Positions 1-7,978 of a stretch of DNA of 14,203 nucleotides are shown here, piece after piece (the stretch's first letter is position 1; each line of letters opens with the position of its first letter). The stretch comes from Polaromonas sp. (GTDB taxonomy: Bacteria > Pseudomonadota > Gammaproteobacteria > Burkholderiales > Burkholderiaceae_C). The position numbers and the translations under genes are program-made. The DNA lies in assembly GCA_026786065.1 (NCBI GenBank), contig JAJAYS010000167.1, positions 1-14,203 on the forward strand. The letters are read 5' to 3'. The notes below the pieces were generated by a model. It was not told the origin of the DNA and searched no databases. It saw only the letters and a program-made list of their open reading frames with translations.

Positions 1-73
1 CATGAAAACGCGAGGTGGCCGGGCTGTCATCGCGGCAAGGCGGGCCAAAGGCCGTAAGCGCCTGGCTGTTTAA
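1..73 (+). CDS. rpmH: 50S ribosomal protein L34, C-terminal part (5' end outside window)
   Basis: Only the last 23 codons plus TAA (71-73) are present, in the frame beginning at base 2. The visible peptide is very basic: it begins MKTRGGRAV and ends AKGRKRLAV, the standard C-terminus of bacterial L34, a small structural protein of the large ribosomal subunit. The gene start, its promoter and probably the divergent dnaA/origin region lie upstream of the window. rnpA follows 52 bases downstream on the same strand, the near-universal rpmH-rnpA arrangement. Identification is firm despite the short length, because both the residues and the neighbour agree. Confidence 0.93.
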   Translation, partial: MKTRGGRAVIAARRAKGRKRLAV

Positions 74-125
74 ACGCCTGCTTGCGATCGCTCGCCGATC
101 GTCGGCCGATTAGCCCAGGCTTGCT

Positions 126-536
126 GTGCAACGGTTGAAGACCCGACCTCAGTTTCAGGCGGTGCTAGCTGGCGCGCTGGTTGCAAAGACCGCTCATTTC
201 GCACTACACCGGGAAGTCCCGGAGCGGCTGGTCAAAAGCGCAGAAAGCAGCTTGGCCGCTGGCTCTGTAGTGGTGTTTCCCGGCGGAGAAACCCGCCTGG
301 GGGCCATGGTTCCCAAGCGGTGGGCAAAGCGCGCGGTGACCCGCAATGCAATCAGGCGACAGATTTATACGGTGGCAGCAGACTTTTCGGACCGACTGCC
401 AAAAGTCGCGTTCGTAATACGGCTCAGGCGCGAGTTCGCCGTCAAAACGTTTGTAAGCGCGAGGTCTCGGCCTTTGACGCTCACCGTCCACGGCGAGCTT
501 CTTGAACTCTTTGAGACCGCATTGGGTGCACCATGA
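126..536 (+). CDS. rnpA: Ribonuclease P protein component
   Basis: This 136-residue protein is the small basic subunit that binds the RNase P RNA and helps it recognise the 5' leader of precursor tRNAs. The family's RNR signature is visible at residues 68-78 (KRAVTRNAIRR), preceded by the usual beta-strand with GAMVPKRWAKR. The length is normal for betaproteobacteria (about 120-150). I start at GTG 126 because the resulting N-terminus MQRLKTRPQFQ is typical of the family and no ATG is available nearby; a weak AGG lies about 8 bases upstream. The stop TGA (534-536) overlaps the yidD ATG by four bases (ATGA), indicating translational coupling. Nothing appears abnormal. Confidence 0.93.
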   Translation: MQRLKTRPQFQAVLAGALVAKTAHFALHREVPERLVKSAESSLAAGSVVVFPGGETRLGAMVPKRWAKRAVTRNAIRRQIYTVAADFSDRLPKVAFVIRLRREFAVKTFVSARSRPLTLTVHGELLELFETALGAP

Positions 537-874
537 AATTTTTCTGGATGACGATCTCGCAAGGGCTTGTGCGCATCGCATCCACATTGCCGAGTAGCGC
601 GCTGATTGGTCTGATTCGGGCTTACCGGCTGCTGCTCAGCCCTTGGCTGGGCTCCGCCTGCCGGTTTGAGCCGAGCTGTTCAGCCTACGGTCTGGGGGCA
701 ATCGAGAAGCATGGCGCGGCGGTAGGCAGCGCTTTGACGCTGCGAAGATTGGCGCGATGCCACCCGTGGTGTGAGGGGGGGCTGGATCCCGTCCCTTCTT
801 CGGTCTCGCATTTATTTTTTACCCGCCTCGTCGCCCGTGCGACCGGCTCTTCTGCTGAAAAGAACGCGTCATGA
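533..874 (+). CDS. yidD: Membrane protein insertion efficiency factor YidD
   Basis: This 113-residue member of the YidD (DUF37) family is a small membrane-associated protein that assists YidC-dependent insertion of inner-membrane proteins. The family hallmark runs from about residue 30 to 87: YRLLLSPWLG, then CRFEPSCSAY and LRRLARCHPWCEGG, with the conserved cysteines and the closing G-x-DPVP. An amphipathic or hydrophobic N-terminal segment precedes it. The C-terminal 25 residues after DPVP are variable, as is usual. ATGA overlaps join it to rnpA upstream and to yidC downstream (871-874), so the three genes are probably cotranslated. The protein is intact, unlike its partner YidC. Confidence 0.92.
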   Translation: MKFFWMTISQGLVRIASTLPSSALIGLIRAYRLLLSPWLGSACRFEPSCSAYGLGAIEKHGAAVGSALTLRRLARCHPWCEGGLDPVPSSVSHLFFTRLVARATGSSAEKNAS

Positions 875-2586
875 ATGACATTCGCCGCACCATTTTGTGG
901 GTTATTTTCGGCTTTTCGATGGTGTTGCTGTGGGATCAGTGGCAGGTGTTCAATGGGAAGCCGCCAACGTTCATGCCCTCGGCAAATCAGAACGCAAAGA
1001 ACGGCGCGACGCCAGCGTCGAATACGGGCACCGTTACCGGTGCGGGAACGGTTCCCGCACCGAGTCCGGTAGCCAGCGACGGAACTGGTGTCCCCGGCGC
1101 TGTGCCTGCAGGGGCGCCGGTGATCTCCGCACAAAAAGCGCGCGAACGTGTAGCGCTTTCAACCGATGTCTTGAACCTAACTTTTGACTCGGAAGGCGGC
1201 ACCTTGGTGCGCTCGGTTTTCTCGCGCTATAAAGATGACAGCAACAAGAATGCCGGGTTTGTGCTCCTGGATGAAAGCAACGACCGCGTTTACGTTGCAC
1301 AGACGGGCCTGATAGGCACAACCGCTCTGCCAACGCACAAGACACCGATGACAGCTTTGCCTGGGGAGCGCATGCTGCGGGATGGGCAAAACGAGCTGCA
1401 GCTGATTTTCGAGTCTGTTGAGGTGGGCGGTGTCAGGCTGCGCAAGACCTACACCATAAAGCGCGGCGCTTACGACATGGCGGTGCGCCACGAGATCATC
1501 AACACTGGCGCGGCGGCCGTGTCACCGCAGTTGTACCTGCAACTGGTGCGAGACGGTAACAAGCCGCCGGGCGAGTCGTGGGTTTTTTAGACGGTTTACG
1601 GGGCCGCCCTTTACACCGCAGCTCGAAAATAACAAAAAATAGAATTAAAGGGCATAGAGAACAACAAGGTCGATGCCGAGAAACAGGCGAGCAACGGCTA
1701 TGTGGCGATGGTGCAGCATTACTTTGCCAGCGCCTGGATTCTTGCCGATGGCTTGAAGCGCGACCTGTTTTTCAGAAAGGTCGATGCCAACTTGTTCGCC
1801 GTCGGCATGATCATGCCGCTGGAGTCGATTAATCCGGGAACCAGCAAAAGCGTGGAGGCCAGGCTGTTCGTCGGTCCTCAGGAAGAAAAGATGCTGGAGG
1901 CCATTGCACCCGGGCTTGAGCTGGTCAAGGATTACGGCTGGCTGACCATCCTGGCCAAGCCGCTCTACTGGTTGCTCGACGAGTTGTACAGCGTGATTCA
2001 CAACTGGGGCTGGGCGATCGTTGCACTGGTGCTGCTGCTGAAGATCGCTTTTTACTGGCTCAACGCGAAGGCGTATTCGAGCATGGCCAAAATGAAGGCC
2101 GTCAGTCCGAAAATTACCGAAATGCGCGATCGCCTGAAAGACAAGCCGCAGGAAATGCAGCAGGCCATGATGAAGATCTATCGCGAAGAAAAAGTCAATC
2201 CAATGGGCGGCTGTTTTCCCATCATGGTGCAGATTCCGGTGTTCATCGCGTTGTACTGGGTGCTGTTGTCCAGTGTCGAGATGCGCAACGCGCCGTGGAT
2301 TTTGTGGATCCGAGACCTTTCGGCACCAGATCCGTATTTTATTTTGCCAGTCGTGATGACGCTGACTACCATGCTGCAAACCGCGCTGAACCCAGCGCCG
2401 CCAGACCCCCTGCAAGCCAAGCTGATGTGGTTCATGCCGCTGATCTTCAGCGTGATGTTTTTCTTTTTTCCTGCGGGCCTGGTGCTCTATTGGATCACCA
2501 ACAACATCTTGTCGATCGCGCAGCAATGGATGATTAACACCCGAATGGGTGTGCCGCCGCAGTTCAATCTGCCCAAGTTCAAGTAA
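871..2586 (+). pseudogene. yidC: Membrane protein insertase YidC, interrupted by two in-frame stop codons
   Basis: The full span encodes 571 codons plus TAA, the normal length for this family in Burkholderiales. YidC inserts and folds inner-membrane proteins alone or with SecYEG. TM1 lies at about residues 7-22, followed by a low-complexity linker and the periplasmic P1 domain. The Oxa1-type insertase core lies at about 365-560, with the conserved [11 protein letters not shown] and [16 protein letters not shown] segments. Codon 240 is TAG (1588-1590) and codon 254 is TAA (1630-1632). The frame does not change, and P1 homology continues between and after the stops (TVYGAALYT, then [10 protein letters not shown]). 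TAG sits where relatives have a small residue such as Ser, and TAA where they have Tyr/Phe. Each is one base from a sense codon (TCG, TAC). The patch around 1621-1665 is unusually AT-rich. The downstream part could start at GTG 1702 or ATG 1708. This is either a genuine lesion in an essential gene or a sequence error. Confidence 0.85.
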
Positions 2587-2671
2587 CGCCGGCCCTTGCC
2601 ATGAGCTGCGGCAGGTTCACGCGACCCTGTTGGAGAGGCTTGCAATGCGGCGCGGAGGCGCTTGGTGTGGT

Positions 2672-2688
2672 CTTCGCGATGCGAAGGA
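2672..2688 (+). promoter_or_regulatory. Hairpin overlapping the mnmE ribosome-binding site
   Basis: A perfect inverted repeat, CTTCGC-GAT-GCGAAG (2672-2686), includes the first bases of the putative Shine-Dalgarno sequence GAAGGA (2683-2688). That sequence stands six bases before ATG 2695. The placement also fixes the mnmE start, because the upstream in-frame candidate at 2662 has no comparable site. Occlusion of the ribosome-binding site by the hairpin is inference. Confidence 0.35.
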
Positions 2689-2694
2689 TTCGAC

Positions 2695-4140
2695 ATGCTC
2701 AGTCGCCACGATGAATCCATTGCGGCCATCGCTACTGCACCGGGCCGCGGTGCGGTAGGCATCGTCCGGTTGTCCGGAAAAAACCTGCAAACGGTGATCG
2801 AAGCCGTCTGTGGGCGAGCGCTGTCCGCGCGTGTTGCGACCTATATGCCGTTTCGCGACGCGCAGGGGCACGCCATCGACAAAGGGCTGGCCATTTTTTT
2901 CCCGGCCCCGCATTCCTACACCGGCGAAGACGTGCTTGAGCTGCAGGCGCATGGCGGTTCGGTGGTCTTGCAGATTTTGCTGGCACGTTGCCTGGAGGCT
3001 GCAGCCAGCCTGGCCGGCGCTACAGCTACTTCAGGCGGAGTAGGCGAGGCCGGTTTGCGCTTGGCCCGCCCCGGGGAGTTCACTGAGCGCGCTTTTCTCA
3101 ACGGCAAGATCGATCTGTCGCAGGCCGAGGCGATTGCCGACCTGATCGACGCCAGCACCGAAATGGCTGCGCGGTCGGCTGCGCGCTCGCTGTCGGGGGC
3201 TTTTTCGCTGGCGATCAACGGGCTGCTGGCCCGCCTGACCCGCCTTCGAATGCTGGTTGAGGCAACGCTTGATTTTCCCGAGGAAGAGATCGATTTCCTG
3301 CACCAAGCCGATGCAAGCGGGCAGCTTGCTGGATTGCAGGTCAGCCTGAGTGAGGTCATGGAGCGCGCCAGCCAAGGCGCGATTCTCAATGAAGGCGTCA
3401 AAATCGTCATCGCCGGCCCGCCCAACGCGGGCAAAAGTTCGCTGCTGAATGCGCTGGCGGGCGCCGAGCTGGCCATCGTCACACCCATTGCAGGGACCAC
3501 CCGCGACAAGATTTCCCAGTTGATCCAGATTGACGGAGTACCGATCCACGTGGTGGACACGGCGGGGCTGCATGCCGCCCGGGGCGAAGTTGAGAAAATC
3601 GGGATTGAACGAACCTGGGCTGAAATCAAAACGGCAGATGCGGTGCTGTTGCTGCGCGACCTGGCCGCGCACCCCGCTATGTCAGAATCTTCAGGCGCTA
3701 TCAAATCCGGAGCTGACTACGCACGTATTTACCGGTCTGAAGCCGAAAACTTCCCGAAAAACAAGCCGGTCATCGAGGTTTGGAACAAAGCTGATCTGGT
3801 ATCGGCAGAAGCGCTGGCCGACGTCGGCGACGCGCTCGTAATTTCCGCCAAGACCGGCTCGGGCCTGCAAAACTTGCGTCAGCGGCTGCTTGAAGTCGCT
3901 GGCTGGCATGCGGCGCCCGAGGGATTGTTTATTGCCCGTGAACGGCATGTGCGCGCTTTGGCAAAGGTCTCTGCCGCGCTGACGCGGGCTGGGGCTCAGT
4001 TGGCAGCCCGACATCCCGCGCTGGACCTGCTTGCGGAAGACCTGAGGCTGGCGCAGCAACATCTTGGGGAGATCACCGGAGCGTTCAGCGCGGACGATTT
4101 GCTGGGCGAGATCTTTTCGCGGTTCTGCATAGGCAAGTAG
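2695..4140 (+). CDS. mnmE: tRNA modification GTPase MnmE (TrmE)
   Basis: This 481-residue GTPase acts with MnmG to install the 5-carboxymethylaminomethyl group on wobble uridine 34 of certain tRNAs. The N-terminal folate-binding domain is residues 1-130 ([20 protein letters not shown]). The helical domain flanks an inserted G domain with GPPNAGKSS (G1, 241-249), GTTRD (G2, 267-271), DTAG (G3, 288-291), NKAD (G4, 364-367) and SAK (G5, 384-386). The C-terminal FCIGK carries the catalytic cysteine at residue 478. ATG 2695 is chosen because GAAGGA lies just upstream and [14 protein letters not shown] matches family N-termini. It is longer than the E. coli protein (454) through loop expansions at about residues 104-120 and 329-351, the latter resembling a dispersed repeat. 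It is intact and follows yidC as in most proteobacteria. Confidence 0.95.
   Translation: MLSRHDESIAAIATAPGRGAVGIVRLSGKNLQTVIEAVCGRALSARVATYMPFRDAQGHAIDKGLAIFFPAPHSYTGEDVLELQAHGGSVVLQILLARCLEAAASLAGATATSGGVGEAGLRLARPGEFTERAFLNGKIDLSQAEAIADLIDASTEMAARSAARSLSGAFSLAINGLLARLTRLRMLVEATLDFPEEEIDFLHQADASGQLAGLQVSLSEVMERASQGAILNEGVKIVIAGPPNAGKSSLLNALAGAELAIVTPIAGTTRDKISQLIQIDGVPIHVVDTAGLHAARGEVEKIGIERTWAEIKTADAVLLLRDLAAHPAMSESSGAIKSGADYARIYRSEAENFPKNKPVIEVWNKADLVSAEALADVGDALVISAKTGSGLQNLRQRLLEVAGWHAAPEGLFIARERHVRALAKVSAALTRAGAQLAARHPALDLLAEDLRLAQQHLGEITGAFSADDLLGEIFSRFCIGK
3688..3750 (+). repeat. Repeat-like in-frame insertion inside mnmE
   Basis: This stretch encodes a surface loop of MnmE between G3 and G4 that is absent from the E. 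coli protein. It begins with TTCAGGCGCTATCAAA, passes through GAGCTGACTACGCACG, and ends near GTCTGAAGCC; the outer CTTCAG and CTGAAG form an inverted pair. From memory it resembles short dispersed repeats of Comamonadaceae genomes, but that has not been searched here. The reading frame is kept. Confidence 0.35.
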
Positions 4141-4431
4141 CCGCTCTGCGTTGCCAAGGCACAACGGGCGCAGCCCGTGCGGCGTGACGGCTGGGCCGCT
4201 AATCTGCTGCCGGTGCCTTTCATCGACTCGACCTGCGCAGGGCTTGGCGACCGCACGGCCGTGCCGCTACCATGCTTTGACTTCGGCAGGCCGCTCCAGC
4301 GGACAGTCGATGAAGGCGGCAAGCGCAAAACAATCCCTCGTCGACGCGCAGCGCCGAGTCCGCGTGTTCGTGCGTTGCAAGGGAGGTTGTTTGGCGCTGC
4401 CGGACGACGTGGGATATCCAGGACGACCACC
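4141..4431. other. Intergenic region between mnmE and the cNMP-binding gene
   Basis: These 291 bases hold no convincing gene. The frame of the downstream gene stays open upstream from about 4177, but the translated text there is Arg/Pro-rich and has no family resemblance. GC-rich short repeats such as GGGCGCAGCCCGTGC occur near 4166, with no T-tract to make a terminator. A promoter for the downstream gene is likely here, but I cannot place one with confidence. Confidence 0.4.
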
Positions 4432-4911
4432 ATGCAAGAAGAAAAAAAATTCAGCGTTCAAGACCTGGCGTCAGCGATCAAGGGCTGCCCGGGCCCAGAC
4501 GCTCTGCAGTGCCAATTCACGCCACAGCAGTGGGACATCTTGGCAGCGTACCTCCAACCGCGTGAGGTGGAGGCTGGCCATATCTTGATTGAACGCGGGG
4601 CGCCGGACCGAGCGGTTTATCTTGTTGAGAGCGGTGCGCTCAGCGTGCATTACGAGGACTCGCAAGGCCGTGTCCGCATGGCTATCGTCGGCGCGGGCAG
4701 CGTGGTGGGCGAGGGCGGTTTCTTTTCGCATCTGCCCCGAGCGGCCACTGTACAAAGCTCCGGCCCAGCCAGACTCTGGTTTTTGTCGCCGATGCGCTTT
4801 GTGGAGCTTGCCAATCGACACAGCCCAGTGGCCCTTGACCTGACGCTTGGGTTGGCTGCGGTGATGGCAAAGCGGATCTATAACCCGGCCAGACGTGTTG
4901 CGGTTAGCTGA
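4432..4911 (+). CDS. Small stand-alone cyclic-nucleotide-binding-domain protein
   Basis: This 159-residue protein consists almost only of a Crp/Fnr-type cyclic-nucleotide-binding beta-barrel (about residues 25-130). It shows the N-terminal strand LQPREVEAGHILIERG, the GALSVHY strand, and a phosphate-binding cassette GEGGFFSHLPRAATV with the key Gly93-Glu94 and Arg103. The Glu and Arg suggest ligand binding is possible. There is no helix-turn-helix after the barrel, only about 25 residues with LGLAAVMAKRIY, so it is not a conventional Crp-like DNA-binding regulator. ATG 4432 is favoured because homology begins after it and CCAGGA lies upstream. It may act as a cAMP or c-di-GMP sensor subunit or protein partner. 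The specific role is unknown. Confidence 0.75.
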   Translation: MQEEKKFSVQDLASAIKGCPGPDALQCQFTPQQWDILAAYLQPREVEAGHILIERGAPDRAVYLVESGALSVHYEDSQGRVRMAIVGAGSVVGEGGFFSHLPRAATVQSSGPARLWFLSPMRFVELANRHSPVALDLTLGLAAVMAKRIYNPARRVAVS

Positions 4912-5072
4912 CAGGCTTCGCCGGGCGGGGTGCAGAACCGCTCAACGCGCAACCAAAGCCCGGGGTGCGCGGCAAACCTCATCGCGTCGATGCGGCGCCA
5001 CGGCTTCCGAAGGCGCGGCTGGACTCGCTGCAACCGGGCTTGAAAAACAACTTTTCTCAAAGTAAGCGACAT

Positions 5073-5747
5073 ATGGCAATGTTCAATTGGCTTTCCAAAC
5101 GCTCGAGCACATCAAGCAGCGTGGTTGCTGGCGCTCAAGAACCACGGCATATTGAGCAGCCGACCGTGGCTGCGGCGGATCCACGCAAGCAGCAACGGCT
5201 CGTGCGCCGCGAGCAGCTTTACCTGGCGATCCGGGAGGCTATGACGCAGGCTGGCGTCCGCTCTTCCGGCTACAAGTTCAAGGTGTTGTTGATTGACCAG
5301 GCCGGTGACGAGTTTCTTGTGATGATCGATCTCGCGCACGACTTTGTTGCGGGCTTCGACAGGGTTAGCGCCATGGAGGCGGCCGTCGTTGCCCACGCCC
5401 GGTCGCGTTTCGATATTGCTGTTCCTGCGGTGTACTGGCGGCGCGCCGCTGCCGTTGCGTTTGCAGCGCCAGCGATAGACCTCCATGCGATCTCCAAAAG
5501 GTCTGAGGTGCCGGCCGTCAAGTTCTCGACCTCCGCTGCTGCCCCGGCGGTTGCGCAAGGCAAACTCGAAGCCCAACGGCGTCGCGCCTTGGTTGAAGAA
5601 GAGATGGCCGCGGTTAGCAACGCTCTGCTGGCCGCATCCTCCAAGTCGTCGTCGTCCCGCGTGCCCGACTTCGCCGATACGGAAATGGTGGAACCGGCTG
5701 CGCCATCCCGAGCGTTGGGAACAACCCAGTACGGCGACCTTCGTTGA
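5073..5747 (+). CDS. Hypothetical protein (224 aa), function unknown
   Basis: I do not recognise this family. ATG 5073 (MAMFNWLSKRSS) is preferred over the upstream in-frame ATG at 4965, whose extra 36 residues look like translated non-coding sequence. The predicted protein has a short Ser-rich N-terminus and then a predicted alpha/beta segment at about residues 40-120 (RREQLYLAIREAMTQAGV, then YKFKVLLIDQAGDEFLVMID). After that comes an Ala-rich, low-complexity region with a charged helix (LEAQRRRALVEEEMAAV, about 165-181) and a Ser-rich tail. No signal peptide or membrane segment is evident, so a cytoplasmic protein is likely. It follows the cNMP-domain gene by 161 bases in the same direction. 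The two may be linked, but no evidence here shows it. Confidence 0.6.
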   Translation: MAMFNWLSKRSSTSSSVVAGAQEPRHIEQPTVAAADPRKQQRLVRREQLYLAIREAMTQAGVRSSGYKFKVLLIDQAGDEFLVMIDLAHDFVAGFDRVSAMEAAVVAHARSRFDIAVPAVYWRRAAAVAFAAPAIDLHAISKRSEVPAVKFSTSAAAPAVAQGKLEAQRRRALVEEEMAAVSNALLAASSKSSSSRVPDFADTEMVEPAAPSRALGTTQYGDLR

Positions 5748-5826
5748 CGCGGTTTTCGGCTGGCGGGACCGGGCGCCCCGCGCTTCGAGTGTGGAGGAGG
5801 AACAAAACCTGGTCTGAGACGGGCGG

Positions 5827-5843
5827 CACGGGCCTTGCCCGTG
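5827..5843. terminator. Possible hairpin between convergent genes
   Basis: CACGGGC-CTT-GCCCGTG forms a perfect seven-base-pair stem between the end of the 224-aa gene and the end of the minus-strand antiporter gene. There is no T-tract on either side, so it is at best a weak or factor-dependent terminator. Confidence 0.22.
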
Positions 5844-5887
5844 TGCCTATCGCAAGTCAAAACGGCAGCAGCCGGTTTGCCGACAAC

Positions 5888-7873
5888 TCAACGCGACAGC
5901 AGCATCTGCTCAGCCAGCGCCAGCGCCGCCGGCCTTCCGGAAAGCACCAGAGTGTCGCCGTCCTGGAGTGAAAGCCCGGTGTGTGCTGTCGGCGTGTTGC
6001 CGCTGCTACGGCGCAGGCCAACCACGCGCGCGCCCAGCGCTGCAAGCCCCAGGCTGCTCAGCGGCCGTCCTGCCAGAGGGCTGCCCAGCGGCAGGGCAAT
6101 GCTGGTCAGCCGCTCTTCATCCCGATCCTCGGCTGTGTCGTCGTCTGCCCCGCGAAAGTACCCGCGCAACAGGCTATAGCGGGCGTCCCGCTGGTCCTGC
6201 ACCACGCGTATGACGCGCCGCATCGGAACGCCGACCAACGCGAGCGCGTGGCTGGCCAGCATCAGGCTTCCTTCGATGGCCTCGGGCACCACCTCGGTGG
6301 CTCCGGCGGCCTGCAGTTTTTCCAGATCGTGGTCGTCTTGGGTGCGAACAATCACCGGGACCTGAGGCGCGTGCGCCCGGATATTTGCCAGCACCTTCAG
6401 CGCGCTAGCGGTGTCGAGATAGGTCACCACCACCGCGCTTGCTCGCGCCAAACCGGCAGCCATCAGGGCCTGAAGCCGAACGGCGTCGCCGAAGACCACG
6501 GAATCGCCAGCGGCGGCCGCGTGGCGAACCCGGTCCGGATCCAGGTCCAGCGCCATGTACTGGATGCCTTCGCGCTCTAGCATGTGTCCGAGGTTTTGAC
6601 CGCAACGCCCGTACCCGCAAATGATGACGTGCTTGCTGGTGTTGATCGACTTTCGCGCAATCGTCGTCATCTGCAGCGATTGTTGTAACCAGTCGCTGGC
6701 GACCAGCCGCATGACGATCCGGTTGCTTTGCATGATGATGAACGGCGTGGCGAGCATGGACAGCACCATACCGGCCAGGATCGGGTTGAGCAGCGTCGGC
6801 GGCACTAGCGCGTGGCTCTGCGCCAGAGACAGCAGCACAAAGCCAAATTCGCCGGCCTGGGCCAGGTAAAGCCCGGTGCGCAGCGACACGCCCGTCGTCG
6901 CGCCGAGCAGACGGGCTAGCGCCGTTACCAGCAGCAATTTGAACAAAACCGGCAGCGTTGCGAGCACCAGTACCAGCGGCCAGCGCTCCAGCACAATCCG
7001 CCAGTCGAGCAACATGCCGATGCTGATGAAAAAAAGACCTAGCAGCACATCGTGAAAGGGTCGTATGTCGGTCTCGACCTGATGCTTGAACTCGGTTTCA
7101 GAGATCAGCATGCCAGCGACGAATGCGCCCAGTGCCAGGCTCAGACCCGCCAGCTCGGTCAGCCAGGCCAGCGCCAGCGTCACCAGAAGCAGGTTCAAAA
7201 CGAAAAGCTCTTCGCTTTTGCGTCTTGCCACAAGTGTCAACCACCAGCGCATCAGTCGCTGCCCACCAGTCAGCAGCAAGCCGACCAGCAAGGTGGCCTT
7301 CAATCCGGCCAGCGCCAACGCCATCAGGAGTTGATCGGCCGGCGAGCCCAGCGCAGGAATCAATACCAGCAGCGGGACCACCGCAAGATCCTGGAACAGC
7401 AGCACGCCCATTACCCGCCGACCGTGTTCGGAATCGAGTTCCTGCCGTTCGGACAGCAACTTGACGACGATGGCGGTGCTACTCATCGCTATTGCACCCG
7501 ACAGCGCCAGCGCGGTTTGCCAGTTCATTCGCCAGATAGTCGGGACCATCCACGTCAGGACCAGCGACCCGACGATGCCCACCGCCATGGTCAGCAGTAC
7601 CTGCAAAAACCCCAGCCCGAACACATGCCGACGCATTGAACGCAGCTTCGGCAGATTGAATTCGAGGCCGATGACAAACATCAAAAACACCACGCCGAAC
7701 TCGCCGACATAGCGCACCCCTTCGGAGCTCTCTGCCAGAGCCAGCGCGTGCGGGCCGATGGCCACGCCAACAGCCAGATAACCCAGCATGGGCGGCAACT
7801 TCAGCGAACGGCAAGCCACGACGCCAAGCACTGCGGCAAGCAGATAAAGCAGGGTCAGCTCAAGCGCGCTCAT
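5888..7873 (-). CDS. KefB/YbaL-type monovalent cation:proton antiporter with TrkA domains
   Basis: This 661-residue inner-membrane protein of the CPA2 family has about 12 hydrophobic segments in residues 1-385. They include the family-typical GVVFLMFVIGLEFNL (60-74), AIAMSSTAIVVKLL (127-140), LLFQDLAVVPLL (158-169) and LAQAGEFGFVLLSLAQ (337-352). A TrkA-N Rossmann domain follows at about 414-530, with the nucleotide-binding loop GYGRCGQ (420-426), and then a TrkA-C domain at about 585-660. This architecture matches KefB/KefC/YbaL exchangers, which move K+ (or Na+) against H+ and are gated by ligands on the TrkA domains. I start at ATG 7873 (MSALELTLLYLL), just before the first membrane helix; the frame is open 21 codons further upstream but that text lacks family character. 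It is divergent from kdsD. The ion and ligand cannot be told from sequence. Confidence 0.9.
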   Translation of the reverse strand: MSALELTLLYLLAAVLGVVACRSLKLPPMLGYLAVGVAIGPHALALAESSEGVRYVGEFGVVFLMFVIGLEFNLPKLRSMRRHVFGLGFLQVLLTMAVGIVGSLVLTWMVPTIWRMNWQTALALSGAIAMSSTAIVVKLLSERQELDSEHGRRVMGVLLFQDLAVVPLLVLIPALGSPADQLLMALALAGLKATLLVGLLLTGGQRLMRWWLTLVARRKSEELFVLNLLLVTLALAWLTELAGLSLALGAFVAGMLISETEFKHQVETDIRPFHDVLLGLFFISIGMLLDWRIVLERWPLVLVLATLPVLFKLLLVTALARLLGATTGVSLRTGLYLAQAGEFGFVLLSLAQSHALVPPTLLNPILAGMVLSMLATPFIIMQSNRIVMRLVASDWLQQSLQMTTIARKSINTSKHVIICGYGRCGQNLGHMLEREGIQYMALDLDPDRVRHAAAAGDSVVFGDAVRLQALMAAGLARASAVVVTYLDTASALKVLANIRAHAPQVPVIVRTQDDHDLEKLQAAGATEVVPEAIEGSLMLASHALALVGVPMRRVIRVVQDQRDARYSLLRGYFRGADDDTAEDRDEERLTSIALPLGSPLAGRPLSSLGLAALGARVVGLRRSSGNTPTAHTGLSLQDGDTLVLSGRPAALALAEQMLLSR

Positions 7874-7978
7874 GGATTGATGGTAATAGGAAGCCCGTGC
7901 TGAACGGCGCTGCGGCCAGGCTGGCCGAAGAGGCACAACGTAAAACCGCGTTCAGGGCCTCGCCGATAGAATGCGGAA

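Noticed and set aside
1588..1590. Programmed frameshifting or selenocysteine-type recoding at the yidC stops
   Set aside because: The frame is the same on both sides, the stops are TAG and TAA rather than TGA, and no recoding hairpin is evident next to them.
1588..1632. Alternative genetic code explaining the yidC stops
   Set aside because: TAG and TAA are used as ordinary terminators of mnmE, lptC, yidC and the RRM gene in the same window.
1645..2526. Long minus-strand open frame (293 codons) opposite yidC
   Set aside because: His/Gln-rich translation with no family character, antisense to well-recognised YidC sequence; a GC-driven shadow frame.
2916..3704. Minus-strand open frame (262 codons) opposite mnmE
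   Set aside because: Ser/Ala/Arg-rich with no recognisable domain, and the plus strand encodes intact MnmE motifs across the same bases.
7052..7639. Plus-strand open frame (195 codons) opposite the antiporter
   Set aside because: Gln-rich low-complexity text that is the antisense of membrane helices; no ribosome-binding site.
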